DNA from: Holophagaceae bacterium
GTDB lineage: Bacteria > Acidobacteriota > Holophagae > Holophagales > Holophagaceae
Assembly: GCA_016722505.1 (NCBI GenBank)
Contig: JADKJH010000005.1
Location: 221,218 to 285,217 of the forward strand
DNA length: 64,000 nt
Direction: 5' to 3'
How positions within the stretch are numbered: position 1 is the stretch's first letter; every line of letters starts with the position of its first letter. Under the pieces are notes generated by a model. It ran no database searches. It was not told the origin of the DNA and worked only from the letters and a program-made list of their open reading frames with translations. Of the stretch, positions 27,382-35,712 are shown piece after piece. The position numbers and the translations under genes are program-made.

Positions 27382-28698
27382 ATGACTTTGAATTATTTCG
27401 GCACAGATGGCATACGCGGCCGCGCCTATGAATCCCCTCTCAGCCTTTCCGAAGTTGCCCGCTGGGGACAGGCCTGGGGCCAGGTGGCGCAATCCAGGGG
27501 CATTTCAGGGCTGATCCTTGGATGGGACCCGCGCACTAGCTCCGAACCCATGGCCCGGGCTCTGCTGCAAGGCCTCGGAGCCTTCCCCACTACCATTCTC
27601 GGCATGGTTCCGACACCCGCTGTGGCCCTGCTCACCCAGCAATCTTCCAACGCCTGGGGCATCATGCTCAGCGCCAGCCACAATCCACCTGAAGACAACG
27701 GCATCAAGGGTTTCAATGGACTGGGCGAGAAACTGGAAGCGGAAGAAGAACAGGCCATCGAATCAGCATTCGGTCTCGCCGCTCTGCAGAATCCGCCAAC
27801 TCCGCCGCTGCGCCCCGATCAAAGCCTTGCGGAAGGCTATCTCCACCACCTCGGCGGTGTGGATCTTCCGGACGATTTTTCGATCGTCGTGGACTGCGCC
27901 CATGGAGCCACAGCTCCATTCGCCCCGAGAGTGTTGCGGGGAAACATCCATTGGATCGGCATCCCAGCAGATGGGGAACGCATCAATGTTGGAGTTGGAT
28001 CCACTCATCTGGCAGCGCTGCGGGAGGCTGTAATAGCCTCTGGAGCAGAGCTCGGCATCGCATTCGATGGAGATGGCGACCGTTGTCTGATGGTGGATTC
28101 CCAGGGGACCCTAGTGGACGGCGACCAGATGCTCTGGCTGCTGGCCCAGGATCGCCTGGACGAGGGCGGATCACTTCCCGGCGTTGTGGGCACAGTGATG
28201 ACCAACGGGGCCCTGGAAGCAGCGCTTGCTACCAGGGGCGTGGGATTTGTGCGGACGCCGGTGGGGGACAAATTCCTTTTGCGTGAACTTCAGGCCCGAG
28301 GTTGGGATCTGGCCGCGGAAGCCTCCGGGCACGTGATCCAGAAACACGAAGGGCCTTCGGGAGATGGCTTGGCCACAGCCATCGCCCTGCTCCGGGCCCT
28401 CTTGCGCCGTCCTAGATCCGAGCGCTGGTCCTGGCGATTCGATCCCTGGCCCCTGAAATTGGTGAATCTGAAAGCAAAGAAACGCCGGGCCGTAGAGGAA
28501 TGCGCGGCTTTGAGCGCCGCCATGAGGGATTTGGAAGCACGCCATGGTGGCACGGGTGGTTCGTTAAGATTGGTGGTTCGCTGGTCCGGCACAGAACCCA
28601 AACTGCGGCTCATGGCCGAAGCCAGGGAACCCGCATTGCTCGACTCCGCCATGGTTGCCCTTGAGACTGCCGCCCGCGCAGACTTGGGTATGTCATGA
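27382..28698 (+). CDS. glmM: Phosphoglucosamine mutase
   Basis: Interconverts glucosamine 6- and 1-phosphate for UDP-GlcNAc synthesis, and hence peptidoglycan and lipopolysaccharide. It begins MTLNYFGTDGIRGRAYE, the GlmM hallmark. The phosphoserine loop is IMLSASHNPPEDNGIKGF, the metal loop is GIAFDGDGDRCLMVD, the sugar-binding loop is LAAEASGHVIQ, and the phosphate loop is VVRWSGTEPKLRLMAEA. Length 438 residues is normal. Same plus-strand run as ftsH-folP and pdxJ. Confidence 0.96.
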   Translation: MTLNYFGTDGIRGRAYESPLSLSEVARWGQAWGQVAQSRGISGLILGWDPRTSSEPMARALLQGLGAFPTTILGMVPTPAVALLTQQSSNAWGIMLSASHNPPEDNGIKGFNGLGEKLEAEEEQAIESAFGLAALQNPPTPPLRPDQSLAEGYLHHLGGVDLPDDFSIVVDCAHGATAPFAPRVLRGNIHWIGIPADGERINVGVGSTHLAALREAVIASGAELGIAFDGDGDRCLMVDSQGTLVDGDQMLWLLAQDRLDEGGSLPGVVGTVMTNGALEAALATRGVGFVRTPVGDKFLLRELQARGWDLAAEASGHVIQKHEGPSGDGLATAIALLRALLRRPRSERWSWRFDPWPLKLVNLKAKKRRAVEECAALSAAMRDLEARHGGTGGSLRLVVRWSGTEPKLRLMAEAREPALLDSAMVALETAARADLGMS

Positions 28699-28768
28699 TG
28701 CCCGTGCCCAAAGCCTGGAATCTGGTATCTTGGGCTATCTACATGTCCGCATCAATGGGAGCCCGTTC

Positions 28769-29503
28769 TTGAGTCCACGCCTGGGTGTGAATATTGATCA
28801 CGTGGCAACGCTGCGCCAGGCGCGTGTGGGTCGTGAGCCGGAACCCGTGGCCGCGGCCTTGGCGGCCCAAAGCGCTGGCTGCAATGGCATCACAGTCCAC
28901 CTCCGGGCGGACCGGCGTCATATCCAGGACCGGGATTTAAAAGTATTGAAAGAAGTCCTGTCCTTGCCCTTGAATGTCGAGTGCGCCGCCACGCCAGAGG
29001 CTTTGGAATCCGTCATTGGACCCAAGCCTCAGATGGTGACTCTTGTCCCAGAGACACGGGAGGAGCTCACCACGACGGGAGGATTGGATGCCATTTTCCT
29101 TCAAGCGCCCCTGCGCCAGATCATCCGTGAGCTCAAGGCCTCCGACATCCGAGTGAGCCTCTTCCTTGATCCTTCCAGGGAGCAGGTGATGATGGCGGCC
29201 AAACTCGAAGCTGACGCCGTTGAACTCAATACCGGCGTATATTCAGACCTCCCTTTCGGCAGCGACCCGAGTCTCGAATTAGGCCGCATCAGGGACGCAG
29301 CCAAGCGCTCAGCGAATTTGGGACTGCGTGTCCTGGCCGGCCACGGCCTCTCGCTCCGGAACGTCGGGCCAATCGCCGCCATTCCCGAAATCGAAGAATT
29401 GAACATTGGGCACAGCATCATCGCCAGGGCGATTTTCGTAGGTATGGAACGGGCGGTTAAGGAGATGCTGTCAGCCATGAATGGTAGGGGTGGCATCTCA
29501 TGA
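28769..29503 (+). CDS. pdxJ: Pyridoxine 5'-phosphate synthase
   Basis: Condenses 1-deoxyxylulose 5-phosphate with aminoacetone phosphate to form pyridoxine 5-phosphate. The start at the TTG 28769 gives LSPRLGVNIDHVATLRQAR, the conserved PdxJ N-terminus, and a normal length of 244 residues. An upstream frame from 28655 lies inside glmM and is rejected. Other motifs: GITVHLRADRRHIQDRDL, NVECAAT, TLVPETREELTTTGGLD, EADAVELNTGVYSD and RVLAGHGL, followed by the C-terminal NIGHSIIARAIFVGMERAVKEM. GGGAG lies seven bases before the start. The gene overlaps the response regulator by four bases. Confidence 0.93.
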   Translation: MSPRLGVNIDHVATLRQARVGREPEPVAAALAAQSAGCNGITVHLRADRRHIQDRDLKVLKEVLSLPLNVECAATPEALESVIGPKPQMVTLVPETREELTTTGGLDAIFLQAPLRQIIRELKASDIRVSLFLDPSREQVMMAAKLEADAVELNTGVYSDLPFGSDPSLELGRIRDAAKRSANLGLRVLAGHGLSLRNVGPIAAIPEIEELNIGHSIIARAIFVGMERAVKEMLSAMNGRGGIS

Positions 29504-29865
29504 AGACCGTCCTGGTGGTAGATGACCAGCCGGAGGTCGTGGGCCTCCTTCAGGATATTTTGTCTCTTGAAGGCTATCGCGTGCTCACGGCGGACAGCTC
29601 GGATCCTGCCCGGAAATGGCTGGCCATTAAAAAGGTGGATTTGGCATTTCTGGATGTGGATATGCCAGGCGAGAGCGGCTACGAGCTCTGCGAATTCATC
29701 AAAGGCTTTCCAGGGGCGCCAAAAGTCGTGATGCTCACAGGCCTTGAAGATGAAGCGCACTGGCAAGAAGGGCATCGTGTCGGAGCGGATGTCTATGCGG
29801 TGAAGCCCTTCGGACGGGACCGCATTCTTATGATCGTGCAAGAGCTCATCGGAGAGGCTGACTGA
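29500..29865 (+). CDS. Single-domain CheY-like response regulator
   Basis: A 121-residue stand-alone receiver: acidic residues in VLVVDDQPEVV, phospho-acceptor Asp in LAFLDVDMPGESGYEL, Thr in VVMLTGLED and Lys in VYAVKPFGRDRI. It has no output domain. Its start overlaps the pdxJ stop, and its own stop overlaps the start of the DUF4388 protein (TGATG), so the pair is tightly coupled. It probably signals by protein contact, perhaps to the DUF4388 product. Confidence 0.88.
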   Translation: MKTVLVVDDQPEVVGLLQDILSLEGYRVLTADSSDPARKWLAIKKVDLAFLDVDMPGESGYELCEFIKGFPGAPKVVMLTGLEDEAHWQEGHRVGADVYAVKPFGRDRILMIVQELIGEAD

Positions 29866-30686
29866 TGTCGAATCTTCGCGGCAACTTGTCGAGCATTTCC
29901 CTCACGGATGTGGCCCAGCTGCTGCATGTGAACAAGAAAACAGGTCTCCTCAAAGTCACTGCCGGGAAGATCGCCGGAACCCTTTTCGTCGTGAACGGCG
30001 AAGTCATCCACGCCGAGACACCCCACAGCAAAGGCGAAATGGCGGCTTTCGAGATATTGGAATGGGACAAGGGCGAGTTCGAGTTCATCGCCATGAAGGT
30101 GCAGGCCCCCAACAGCATCCGCCGTTCGGTTCCAGACCTGCTCATGGAGTCGGCCCGCACCTCGGATTCCCGCAAGCGATTGCGCAGCCTGTTTCCGAAC
30201 CTCAAATCCGTGCCGTGGCCAACCCTTCAGGGCGATGAGTTGCTTCAGGGCATCAAGATCTACACAGAGGATCGGAAAATCATTCCTTATTTCGACGGGT
30301 TCCGGGACTTCATGGATGTCATGGCCACCACCGAACTAAACGAAGTCGCGGTGCTCCAGGCCGCGAGCATTCTTTATGATGCGGGACGCCTTAAATTATT
30401 CGAACCCGAGGTGCAGGTGAATGTCGGGATCATGAAAACAGGATTCTTCAAGAAGGGTGATCACTTGGAAGCGCCCAAGTCCCTCGAGGCCCAATGGCGT
30501 CAGCTGGAGCCCTACAGCAGCGCGCCCATCACCAACGTGCGCGTCATGTGGGCCAACGGTCCCGCCGTAGACCCCATCCAATTCGTCACCGGAATGAATG
30601 ATTTCACCCTCGCGATCTCGAAGGACCTCTTGGGTGCATGGGGCCTGAATGAAGGTGACGTCGTGCAGGTTCGGCCAGCGCCCTGA
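29865..30686 (+). CDS. DUF4388 (PATAN-type) signalling protein
   Basis: A 273-residue protein whose first 110 residues form a DUF4388/PATAN domain: NLRGNLSSISLTDVAQLLHV, NKKTGLLKVTAGKIAGTLFV, VNGEVIHAETPHSKGEMAAF and EWDKGEFEF. PATAN domains are common partners of two-component proteins in acidobacteria, deltaproteobacteria and cyanobacteria. The rest has helical segments (TELNEVAVLQAASILYDAGR) and a C-terminal beta-rich part ending GLNEGDVVQVRPAP that I cannot assign. It is coupled to a CheY-like regulator and is the last gene of the long plus-strand run. Confidence 0.8.
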   Translation: MSNLRGNLSSISLTDVAQLLHVNKKTGLLKVTAGKIAGTLFVVNGEVIHAETPHSKGEMAAFEILEWDKGEFEFIAMKVQAPNSIRRSVPDLLMESARTSDSRKRLRSLFPNLKSVPWPTLQGDELLQGIKIYTEDRKIIPYFDGFRDFMDVMATTELNEVAVLQAASILYDAGRLKLFEPEVQVNVGIMKTGFFKKGDHLEAPKSLEAQWRQLEPYSSAPITNVRVMWANGPAVDPIQFVTGMNDFTLAISKDLLGAWGLNEGDVVQVRPAP

Positions 30687-30687
30687 C

Positions 30688-30799
30688 GAGGGTTGAGGTA
30701 CAAGAGACGAGGGGCGAAGTTCAATAAGGCAGCGGCCGAGGGCCGCATCACCTAGTGCGCCGGAGGCGCCCCCCTCATACCTCGCACCTCATACCTCAC
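30688..30799. repeat. Structured intergenic repeat, copy B
   Basis: Shares with copy A the core GAGGGGCGA.GTTCAATAAGG, a GCGGCC-GAG-GGCCGC hairpin (30732-30746), CTAGTGCGC and CCCCTCATA. It lies between the convergent DUF4388 and xerC genes. It also has a direct repeat, CCTCATACCTC-type, at its right end. The two inner stem-loops and the outer arms suggest a folded element rather than random intergenic DNA. Confidence 0.75.
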
Positions 30800-31710
30800 G
30801 ACTTCTTCGCCCTGGGGTGCGCGGAGTTATAGGTCTTCGAGAGCTGTTCCAGGTCCAGGTGGGTGTAACGCTGGGTCGTGCTGAGGCTGGCGTGGCCCAG
30901 GAGTTCCTGGATGGCCCGAAGGTCCATGCCATGGGCAAGCAGGTGGGATGCAAAGCTGTGGCGCAGGGCATGTGGACTGATGCGTGCCCTGAGCGCCGCC
31001 CCTTCCACGGCCTTCTGAAGCAGATTGCGGATGCTGGTGGTGGTCAGGCGTCCTCCGCGCAGGTTTAAAAAAATCGCAGCGGTGGGTGGCAGGGATTTCA
31101 ATGCCAGATGATCGCTTCTGAAACCCAGATAGCGTTCTAAGGCCTCGGCGGCTCCGGGATGAAAAGGCACCAACCGTTCTTTGCTGCCCTTTCCGACTAC
31201 CCGCAGTGTCCTCTGTTCAAAAAACACATCTTGAAGATCCAGCCCCACCAACTCGGAAACGCGCAATCCAGAGGCGTAGAGCAATTCCAGGAGGCAGCGC
31301 AGCCGCGCGGATGGAAAATCAACAGCCGCTGGAAGATCCAGCAAGGAAGCGCTTTCACCTTCCGTTAAAAAGGCCGGGAGCTTGATGGCTTGCTTGGGGT
31401 TTCTGAGACCTGAAGCAGGATTCGCCGGTATGCGGCCCGTATCCCAAAGCCAACGGAAGAATCCCCGGGCCGTGGATAAGATCCGGGCCTGGCTCGCAGG
31501 GTCCAGTCCACGCGTGCCCAGTTCCAAAGCGAATCGCCGCAAGGTGCGTGGAGTCACATCCCACCCCGCCCATGATTCTTGAAGCGCATGGGCAACGAGT
31601 TTTTCCAGGTCGCCTTTTTGTGCCATGACAGTGTGCGGCGAGACCCCTCTGGCGCGTTGTTCCAGATGGAAGGCTTGGACCGATTCAGTCAGCGGAGAAG
31701 AGGCATTCAT
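30796..31710 (-). CDS. xerC: Tyrosine recombinase XerC/XerD-like
   Basis: A 304-residue site-specific recombinase for resolving chromosome dimers. The SAM-like core-binding domain spans residues 1-90. The catalytic domain contains the Arg in YASGLRVSELVGLDL, Lys in VVGKGSKERLVPF, His-x-x-Arg in ISPHALRHSFASHLL, His in LLGHASLSTTQRYTH and the nucleophile Tyr in TQRYTHLD. All five catalytic residues are present. It is not next to phage genes, so a housekeeping Xer role is likely; whether it is XerC or XerD cannot be decided. It is divergent from the acyl-CoA synthetase gene. Confidence 0.88.
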   Translation of the reverse strand: MNASSPLTESVQAFHLEQRARGVSPHTVMAQKGDLEKLVAHALQESWAGWDVTPRTLRRFALELGTRGLDPASQARILSTARGFFRWLWDTGRIPANPASGLRNPKQAIKLPAFLTEGESASLLDLPAAVDFPSARLRCLLELLYASGLRVSELVGLDLQDVFFEQRTLRVVGKGSKERLVPFHPGAAEALERYLGFRSDHLALKSLPPTAAIFLNLRGGRLTTTSIRNLLQKAVEGAALRARISPHALRHSFASHLLAHGMDLRAIQELLGHASLSTTQRYTHLDLEQLSKTYNSAHPRAKKS

Positions 31711-31761
31711 CCTGTTACCATGCCATCACATCTTCAATCCACCCAAGCTGGAGTCTTAACG

Positions 31762-33600
31762 GTGAACGAATCTGTCACGACCATCGCAGAATTATTTTAT
31801 GCGGCGGTGGAGCACAACCTGCCGGACGCTCTCGCCTACAAAAAAGATGGAAGCTATGTCCCCATCTCGAGCCGGGAGCTGCTGGGCTCCGTGGAATGCT
31901 TGGCTCTGGCCATGCATGATCGCGGGTTGAGGCCAGGGACCAACGTGGCCATACTCGCGGAAAACAGCCCGGAATGGGCCATGACTGACTACGCATGCGC
32001 CATATCAGGCCTTCCCACCGCTACGATCTACGCCACCCTTATCGCTTCCCAAGCCGCGTTCATTTTGAACAACTCGAAGTCCCAATGGGTGTTCTGTTCC
32101 GACCAGGCCCAACTGGACAAAGTGCTGGAGCTTTGGCATAACCTGCCGGACCTTCAGCTGGCCGTGCTCATGAATGGGCCAGTGCCAGAAGTCGAAGGCC
32201 GCGCAATCCTGTCCTGGTCCCAGCTCATGGAAGAAGGCAAGGCGCAGGCGGCACGCGCCCCACAAGTGCGGCAGTGGGGGCTGGAGCGCAAGCCGGGTGA
32301 TCTGCTCACGATCATCTACACATCGGGCACCACAGCCGACCCCAAAGGCGCCATGTTGAGCCATGGCAATATCGTTTCCAACGTACATGCATCCTTGAAG
32401 GTGCTGCCGATGCAGGTTAAGGATCGTTGTCTTTCCTTCCTGCCTCTGACCCATATCTTCGAACGCATGGCGGGCCATTTCGTGATGCTGCATATAGGGG
32501 CGAGCATCTATTACGCAGAGAGCGTAGGCACCGTAGCGGAAAACCTGATGGAAGTAAGGCCCACTGTGCTTTGCAGCGTGCCCCGCATCTACGAGAAGAT
32601 CTTCGCAAAAGTCATGGATGGCGTCGCAGGCTCCGGCTGGCCCAAGCACCAACTTTTCCACTGGGCCTATCTCGTCGGACTGCAGGCGGTGCCCCTCCTC
32701 TACGACGGAAAGAAACCCACAGGCTGGCTGGGTTTACGCTTCGCTTTGGCGAAAGCGCTTGTTTTTTCCAAAATCAAAGCCCGCACCGGCGGCCAGATCC
32801 GCTTTGCGGTCTCCGGCGGCGCACCCCTGATGCCCAAAGTGATGGAGTTTTTCTGGGCCATCGGCCTGCCGATCCTGGAAGGCTACGGCCTTACAGAAAC
32901 AAGCCCCGTCATCACGGCCAACCGTTTTGGCGTGGTCGGTCCTGGTACCGTGGGCCTCGCGCTCTATGACACCTGGGAAGGCAAGCCCTTCCTCAAGATC
33001 GCCGAAGACGGCGAGATTCTATGCCACGGACCCAATGTGATGCTGGGCTACTGGGACAATGAGGCCGCCACCAAGGAAGCCATTGATGCCGATGGCTATT
33101 TCCATACGGGGGATATCGGTGAATTCGATGCCCGCGGGCGTCTGAAGATCACTGATCGCAAGAAGGAACTCATCATCACCAGCGGCGGGAAAAAAATCGC
33201 GCCCCAGCCTATCGAGAATGAATTGAAAACCGACAAATATGTATCCCAAGCCGTGCTCATCGGGGACAAACGCAATTTCATCACTGCCCTGGTCGTCCCC
33301 AATTTTGATTCCCTGGAGCGCTGGGCTGGATACAAGCATTTGCATTATGCCAATCGCCGGGAGTTGGTCGAGCAGCCCATCGTGATGGCGAAACTCATGA
33401 CCCGGATCGAAAAGGTCAACGCCACCCTATCGAAATATGAGCGCATCAAGAAAATCGTCATTGTCCCTGATGAATTGACCGTGGAAAACGGCGCCCTGAC
33501 CCCCAGCCTGAAGATCAAACGGCGGATCGTGAACCATATGTACGATGGCCTTATCGAGGCGCTGCACGAAGTCCATAAAGGCGAGTCCGAAGCGCACTGA
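31762..33600 (+). CDS. Long-chain fatty acid-CoA ligase (AMP-binding)
   Basis: Activates fatty acids with ATP and CoA. The GTG start at 31762 (MNESVTTIAELFYAAVEHN) has GGAG eight bases upstream; an ATG at 31720 is an alternative. Motifs: P-loop IIYTSGTTADPKGAMLSHGN, LSFLPLTHIFERMAGHF, the A5 loop EGYGLTETSPVI, and YFHTGDIGEFDARGRLKITDR with KKELIITSGGKKIAPQPIE. The length of 612 residues fits the FadD15/long-chain ACSL branch, whose proteins peripherally attach to the membrane. It stands alone between xerC and a convergent J-domain gene. Confidence 0.92.
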   Translation: MNESVTTIAELFYAAVEHNLPDALAYKKDGSYVPISSRELLGSVECLALAMHDRGLRPGTNVAILAENSPEWAMTDYACAISGLPTATIYATLIASQAAFILNNSKSQWVFCSDQAQLDKVLELWHNLPDLQLAVLMNGPVPEVEGRAILSWSQLMEEGKAQAARAPQVRQWGLERKPGDLLTIIYTSGTTADPKGAMLSHGNIVSNVHASLKVLPMQVKDRCLSFLPLTHIFERMAGHFVMLHIGASIYYAESVGTVAENLMEVRPTVLCSVPRIYEKIFAKVMDGVAGSGWPKHQLFHWAYLVGLQAVPLLYDGKKPTGWLGLRFALAKALVFSKIKARTGGQIRFAVSGGAPLMPKVMEFFWAIGLPILEGYGLTETSPVITANRFGVVGPGTVGLALYDTWEGKPFLKIAEDGEILCHGPNVMLGYWDNEAATKEAIDADGYFHTGDIGEFDARGRLKITDRKKELIITSGGKKIAPQPIENELKTDKYVSQAVLIGDKRNFITALVVPNFDSLERWAGYKHLHYANRRELVEQPIVMAKLMTRIEKVNATLSKYERIKKIVIVPDELTVENGALTPSLKIKRRIVNHMYDGLIEALHEVHKGESEAH

Positions 33601-34488
33601 TGACTGACGGCTGACGACAGACAGCGCCAGAGCTGTTCTGCCCTTTTCACCTTTACCAAAGCGTCCAAAGAGGCCCTTGGCGTCCGCCATCAGGCTATTG
33701 ATGGATCCCTTGATATCGTCTGCGGTATCCAGGAGCTTGCCCTTGGCGCCTGTCTCCTGTTGTTCAAAGTACGGGTGCTTCGGATCGAGATTGTAGGCCC
33801 ACTCCCAATAACGGGTGGCCCGGGTTTGCATACCCATTGCCTGGTAGATCTGGGCGATCCGGATGGCTGAATCCGCATCTTTTTTATTGAGCCGCAAACA
33901 ATGCTCCAAGGCTTGGACCATTGCGCGCTTATCCCCATCCATGGCATCCAGGATCTTGACCTGGAGCACATAATTTTCGTAGGTTTCAGGATCCAGCCGG
34001 ATGACTTCTGTGATGCTGTCCAGGGCGCTCTGATGCTGGCCATTTTCAAAGGCGGATTTTGCCTTGGCGTAGAGAGTCTGTTCGCTCCGAGGCGCGGAGT
34101 CCGCGATCTCCGCCTCGGTTTGGATACGAATTTTTTGGGACTCGAAGGGGGTAGGAACAGGCGCGCCGGCGGAAGGCGAGGGGCTGAGTTCAATGCTAGG
34201 CATAGAACTCGGTTGTGCGCTCGGCGCTGTCGGAATGATCGGTGCGGTAGGTGCAGCAGGTGCAGCGTACGTTGCTTGCGTTGCTTGGGGACCCTGCCCC
34301 TGAGGCCGCCCGACGCCCTTGAGCTTGGTGAATGCTTCAGCCAACTCTCGGTAATGCATGGCCGCTTGCAGCTTTTCTGGCCCGGTGAAGCGGTCGGGAT
34401 GCCAATGCTGAGCCAGCCGCAAGTAGGCAGCCATGATTTCCTCAGCAGATGCTTCGGGCTTGATCTGGAGTACCTCATACGGATTCAT
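33427..34488 (-). CDS. J-domain/TPR protein; C-terminal end uncertain
   Basis: The N-terminus (residues 1-60) is a J-domain, MNPYEVLQIKPEASAEEIM with LRLAQHWHPDRF (HPD motif), so it can stimulate a DnaK-type chaperone. A Pro/Ala/Ser-rich linker (about 65-115) leads to tetratricopeptide-like repeats (AKSAFENGQHQSALDSITEV, VQALEHCLRLNKKDADSAIR). After GLFGRFGKGEK (about residue 282, near 33643) the reading frame becomes non-native and runs 170 bases antisense into the acyl-CoA synthetase gene. The true stop is probably near 33640; a lost stop or small indel would explain the extension. Confidence 0.75.
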   Translation of the reverse strand: MNPYEVLQIKPEASAEEIMAAYLRLAQHWHPDRFTGPEKLQAAMHYRELAEAFTKLKGVGRPQGQGPQATQATYAAPAAPTAPIIPTAPSAQPSSMPSIELSPSPSAGAPVPTPFESQKIRIQTEAEIADSAPRSEQTLYAKAKSAFENGQHQSALDSITEVIRLDPETYENYVLQVKILDAMDGDKRAMVQALEHCLRLNKKDADSAIRIAQIYQAMGMQTRATRYWEWAYNLDPKHPYFEQQETGAKGKLLDTADDIKGSINSLMADAKGLFGRFGKGEKGRTALALSVVSRQSSVRFGLAFMDFVQRLDKAIVHMVHDPPFDLQAGGQGAVFHGQFIRDNDDFLDALIFR

Positions 34489-34760
34489 ATGACCGCCAAG
34501 AAGGAGAGACGATGGAGATTTTCAGATACAAACAAAGGCTCTTCCCAGCAGTTTAACCACCAGGGCGATGAATGATACAGATCGGATAAAAGGCCTTCAG
34601 CCACCAGATGAGATACTTGGAACGGTGGGCGTCACGTCCTCACCTTCCCTCGCCATTCCCACCGTGAAAAGCATGAACCTGGGATACCCCTTTCGGAGCT
34701 GTTGAAGATGATGATTCCCACCGGATCCAACAATCGCCCAACGCCCAACGGGATAATATT

Positions 34761-35648
34761 ATGATTAAAAGCAATTATTTAAGCTATTTACGTGAATCAT
34801 CAGACATGATCAAGTTCGAACACACGGTGTTCGCCCTGCCCTTCGCGTTCTTGGCCGCCTTGGCGGCGGCTCAAGGGCTACCGCCAATCCGCACGCTGCT
34901 CTGGATCGTCGCGGCCATGGTTGGAGCGCGGACAGCAGCCATGACATTCAACCGTCTCGTGGATGAAGATGTGGATGCACAGAACCCTCGCACGGCTATG
35001 CGCGCGCTGCCCGCAGGCCGCCTACCCAGATGGGCCGCCTGGTTGATGCTTGGATCGGGCACAGCGCTTTTCGGCCTGGCAGCGGGCGCGCTCGGACCGC
35101 TTTGCTGGAAACTCTCGCCCTTGGCCCTACTCATCATCCTTGGTTATTCACTTTGCAAACGATTCACATCCATGGCCCACATGGTTCTAGGCCTGAGCCT
35201 CGCCGGCGCGCCGTTAGGAGCCTGGATCGCCATCACCAATCGCATCGAACCCCCGGCCCTGCTGCTGGCGGGCGGTGTACTGTGCTGGACCGCAGGCTTC
35301 GACATTCTATACGCGCTTCAGGACCAGGATTTTGATCGGGAACGTGGACTGCACTCGGTTCCCGCCAACCTGGGGGTGCCTTGGTCCCTTTGGCTGTCAC
35401 GAGGTCTGCATCTCGCGGCCCTGGCGCTTTGGGGGATATTCAATCTCCAAATGGGATCCCACCTCTTCCCATGGTTGGCCTGGCTGGTTGTGTCAGGGAT
35501 TTTGGCCAGGGAACAATGGCTTGTCCAGGGCGGAAAGCTGGACCGCATTGATCAAGCTTTTTTCACCATGAACAGCCTTGTGGGGCTTGTGCTTTTCTGC
35601 GGCCATCTCATTGAATGGATGCTGCTGAGATTTAGTGGAGCAGCTTGA
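34761..35648 (+). CDS. mqnP: UbiA-family prenyltransferase, MqnP-like
   Basis: A 295-residue integral membrane prenyltransferase with about eight helices. The first Asp-rich motif is FNRLVDEDVDAQNPRTAMRA and the second is FDILYALQDQDFDRERGLHS. The combination NPRT...LPAG and YALQDxxFDRE is typical of the ubiA_other branch that includes MqnP, which prenylates the futalosine-pathway naphthoate during menaquinone synthesis. UbiA acting on 4-hydroxybenzoate is the main alternative. No other menaquinone gene is in the window, so the exact substrate is inference. The N-terminus MIKSNYLSYLRESSDMIKFE fits the family. Confidence 0.75.
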   Translation: MIKSNYLSYLRESSDMIKFEHTVFALPFAFLAALAAAQGLPPIRTLLWIVAAMVGARTAAMTFNRLVDEDVDAQNPRTAMRALPAGRLPRWAAWLMLGSGTALFGLAAGALGPLCWKLSPLALLIILGYSLCKRFTSMAHMVLGLSLAGAPLGAWIAITNRIEPPALLLAGGVLCWTAGFDILYALQDQDFDRERGLHSVPANLGVPWSLWLSRGLHLAALALWGIFNLQMGSHLFPWLAWLVVSGILAREQWLVQGGKLDRIDQAFFTMNSLVGLVLFCGHLIEWMLLRFSGAA

Positions 35649-35712
35649 TAGGCCCTCCTCCCAAAGCCTAGTGCTCGACAATCATCTCATTCCGACCTAA
35701 GGTAGACAGGCT

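Noticed and set aside
30796..31710. XerC-like gene as a marker of an integrated element
   Set aside because: No att-like repeats, phage genes or composition shift beside it; it fits a housekeeping Xer recombinase.
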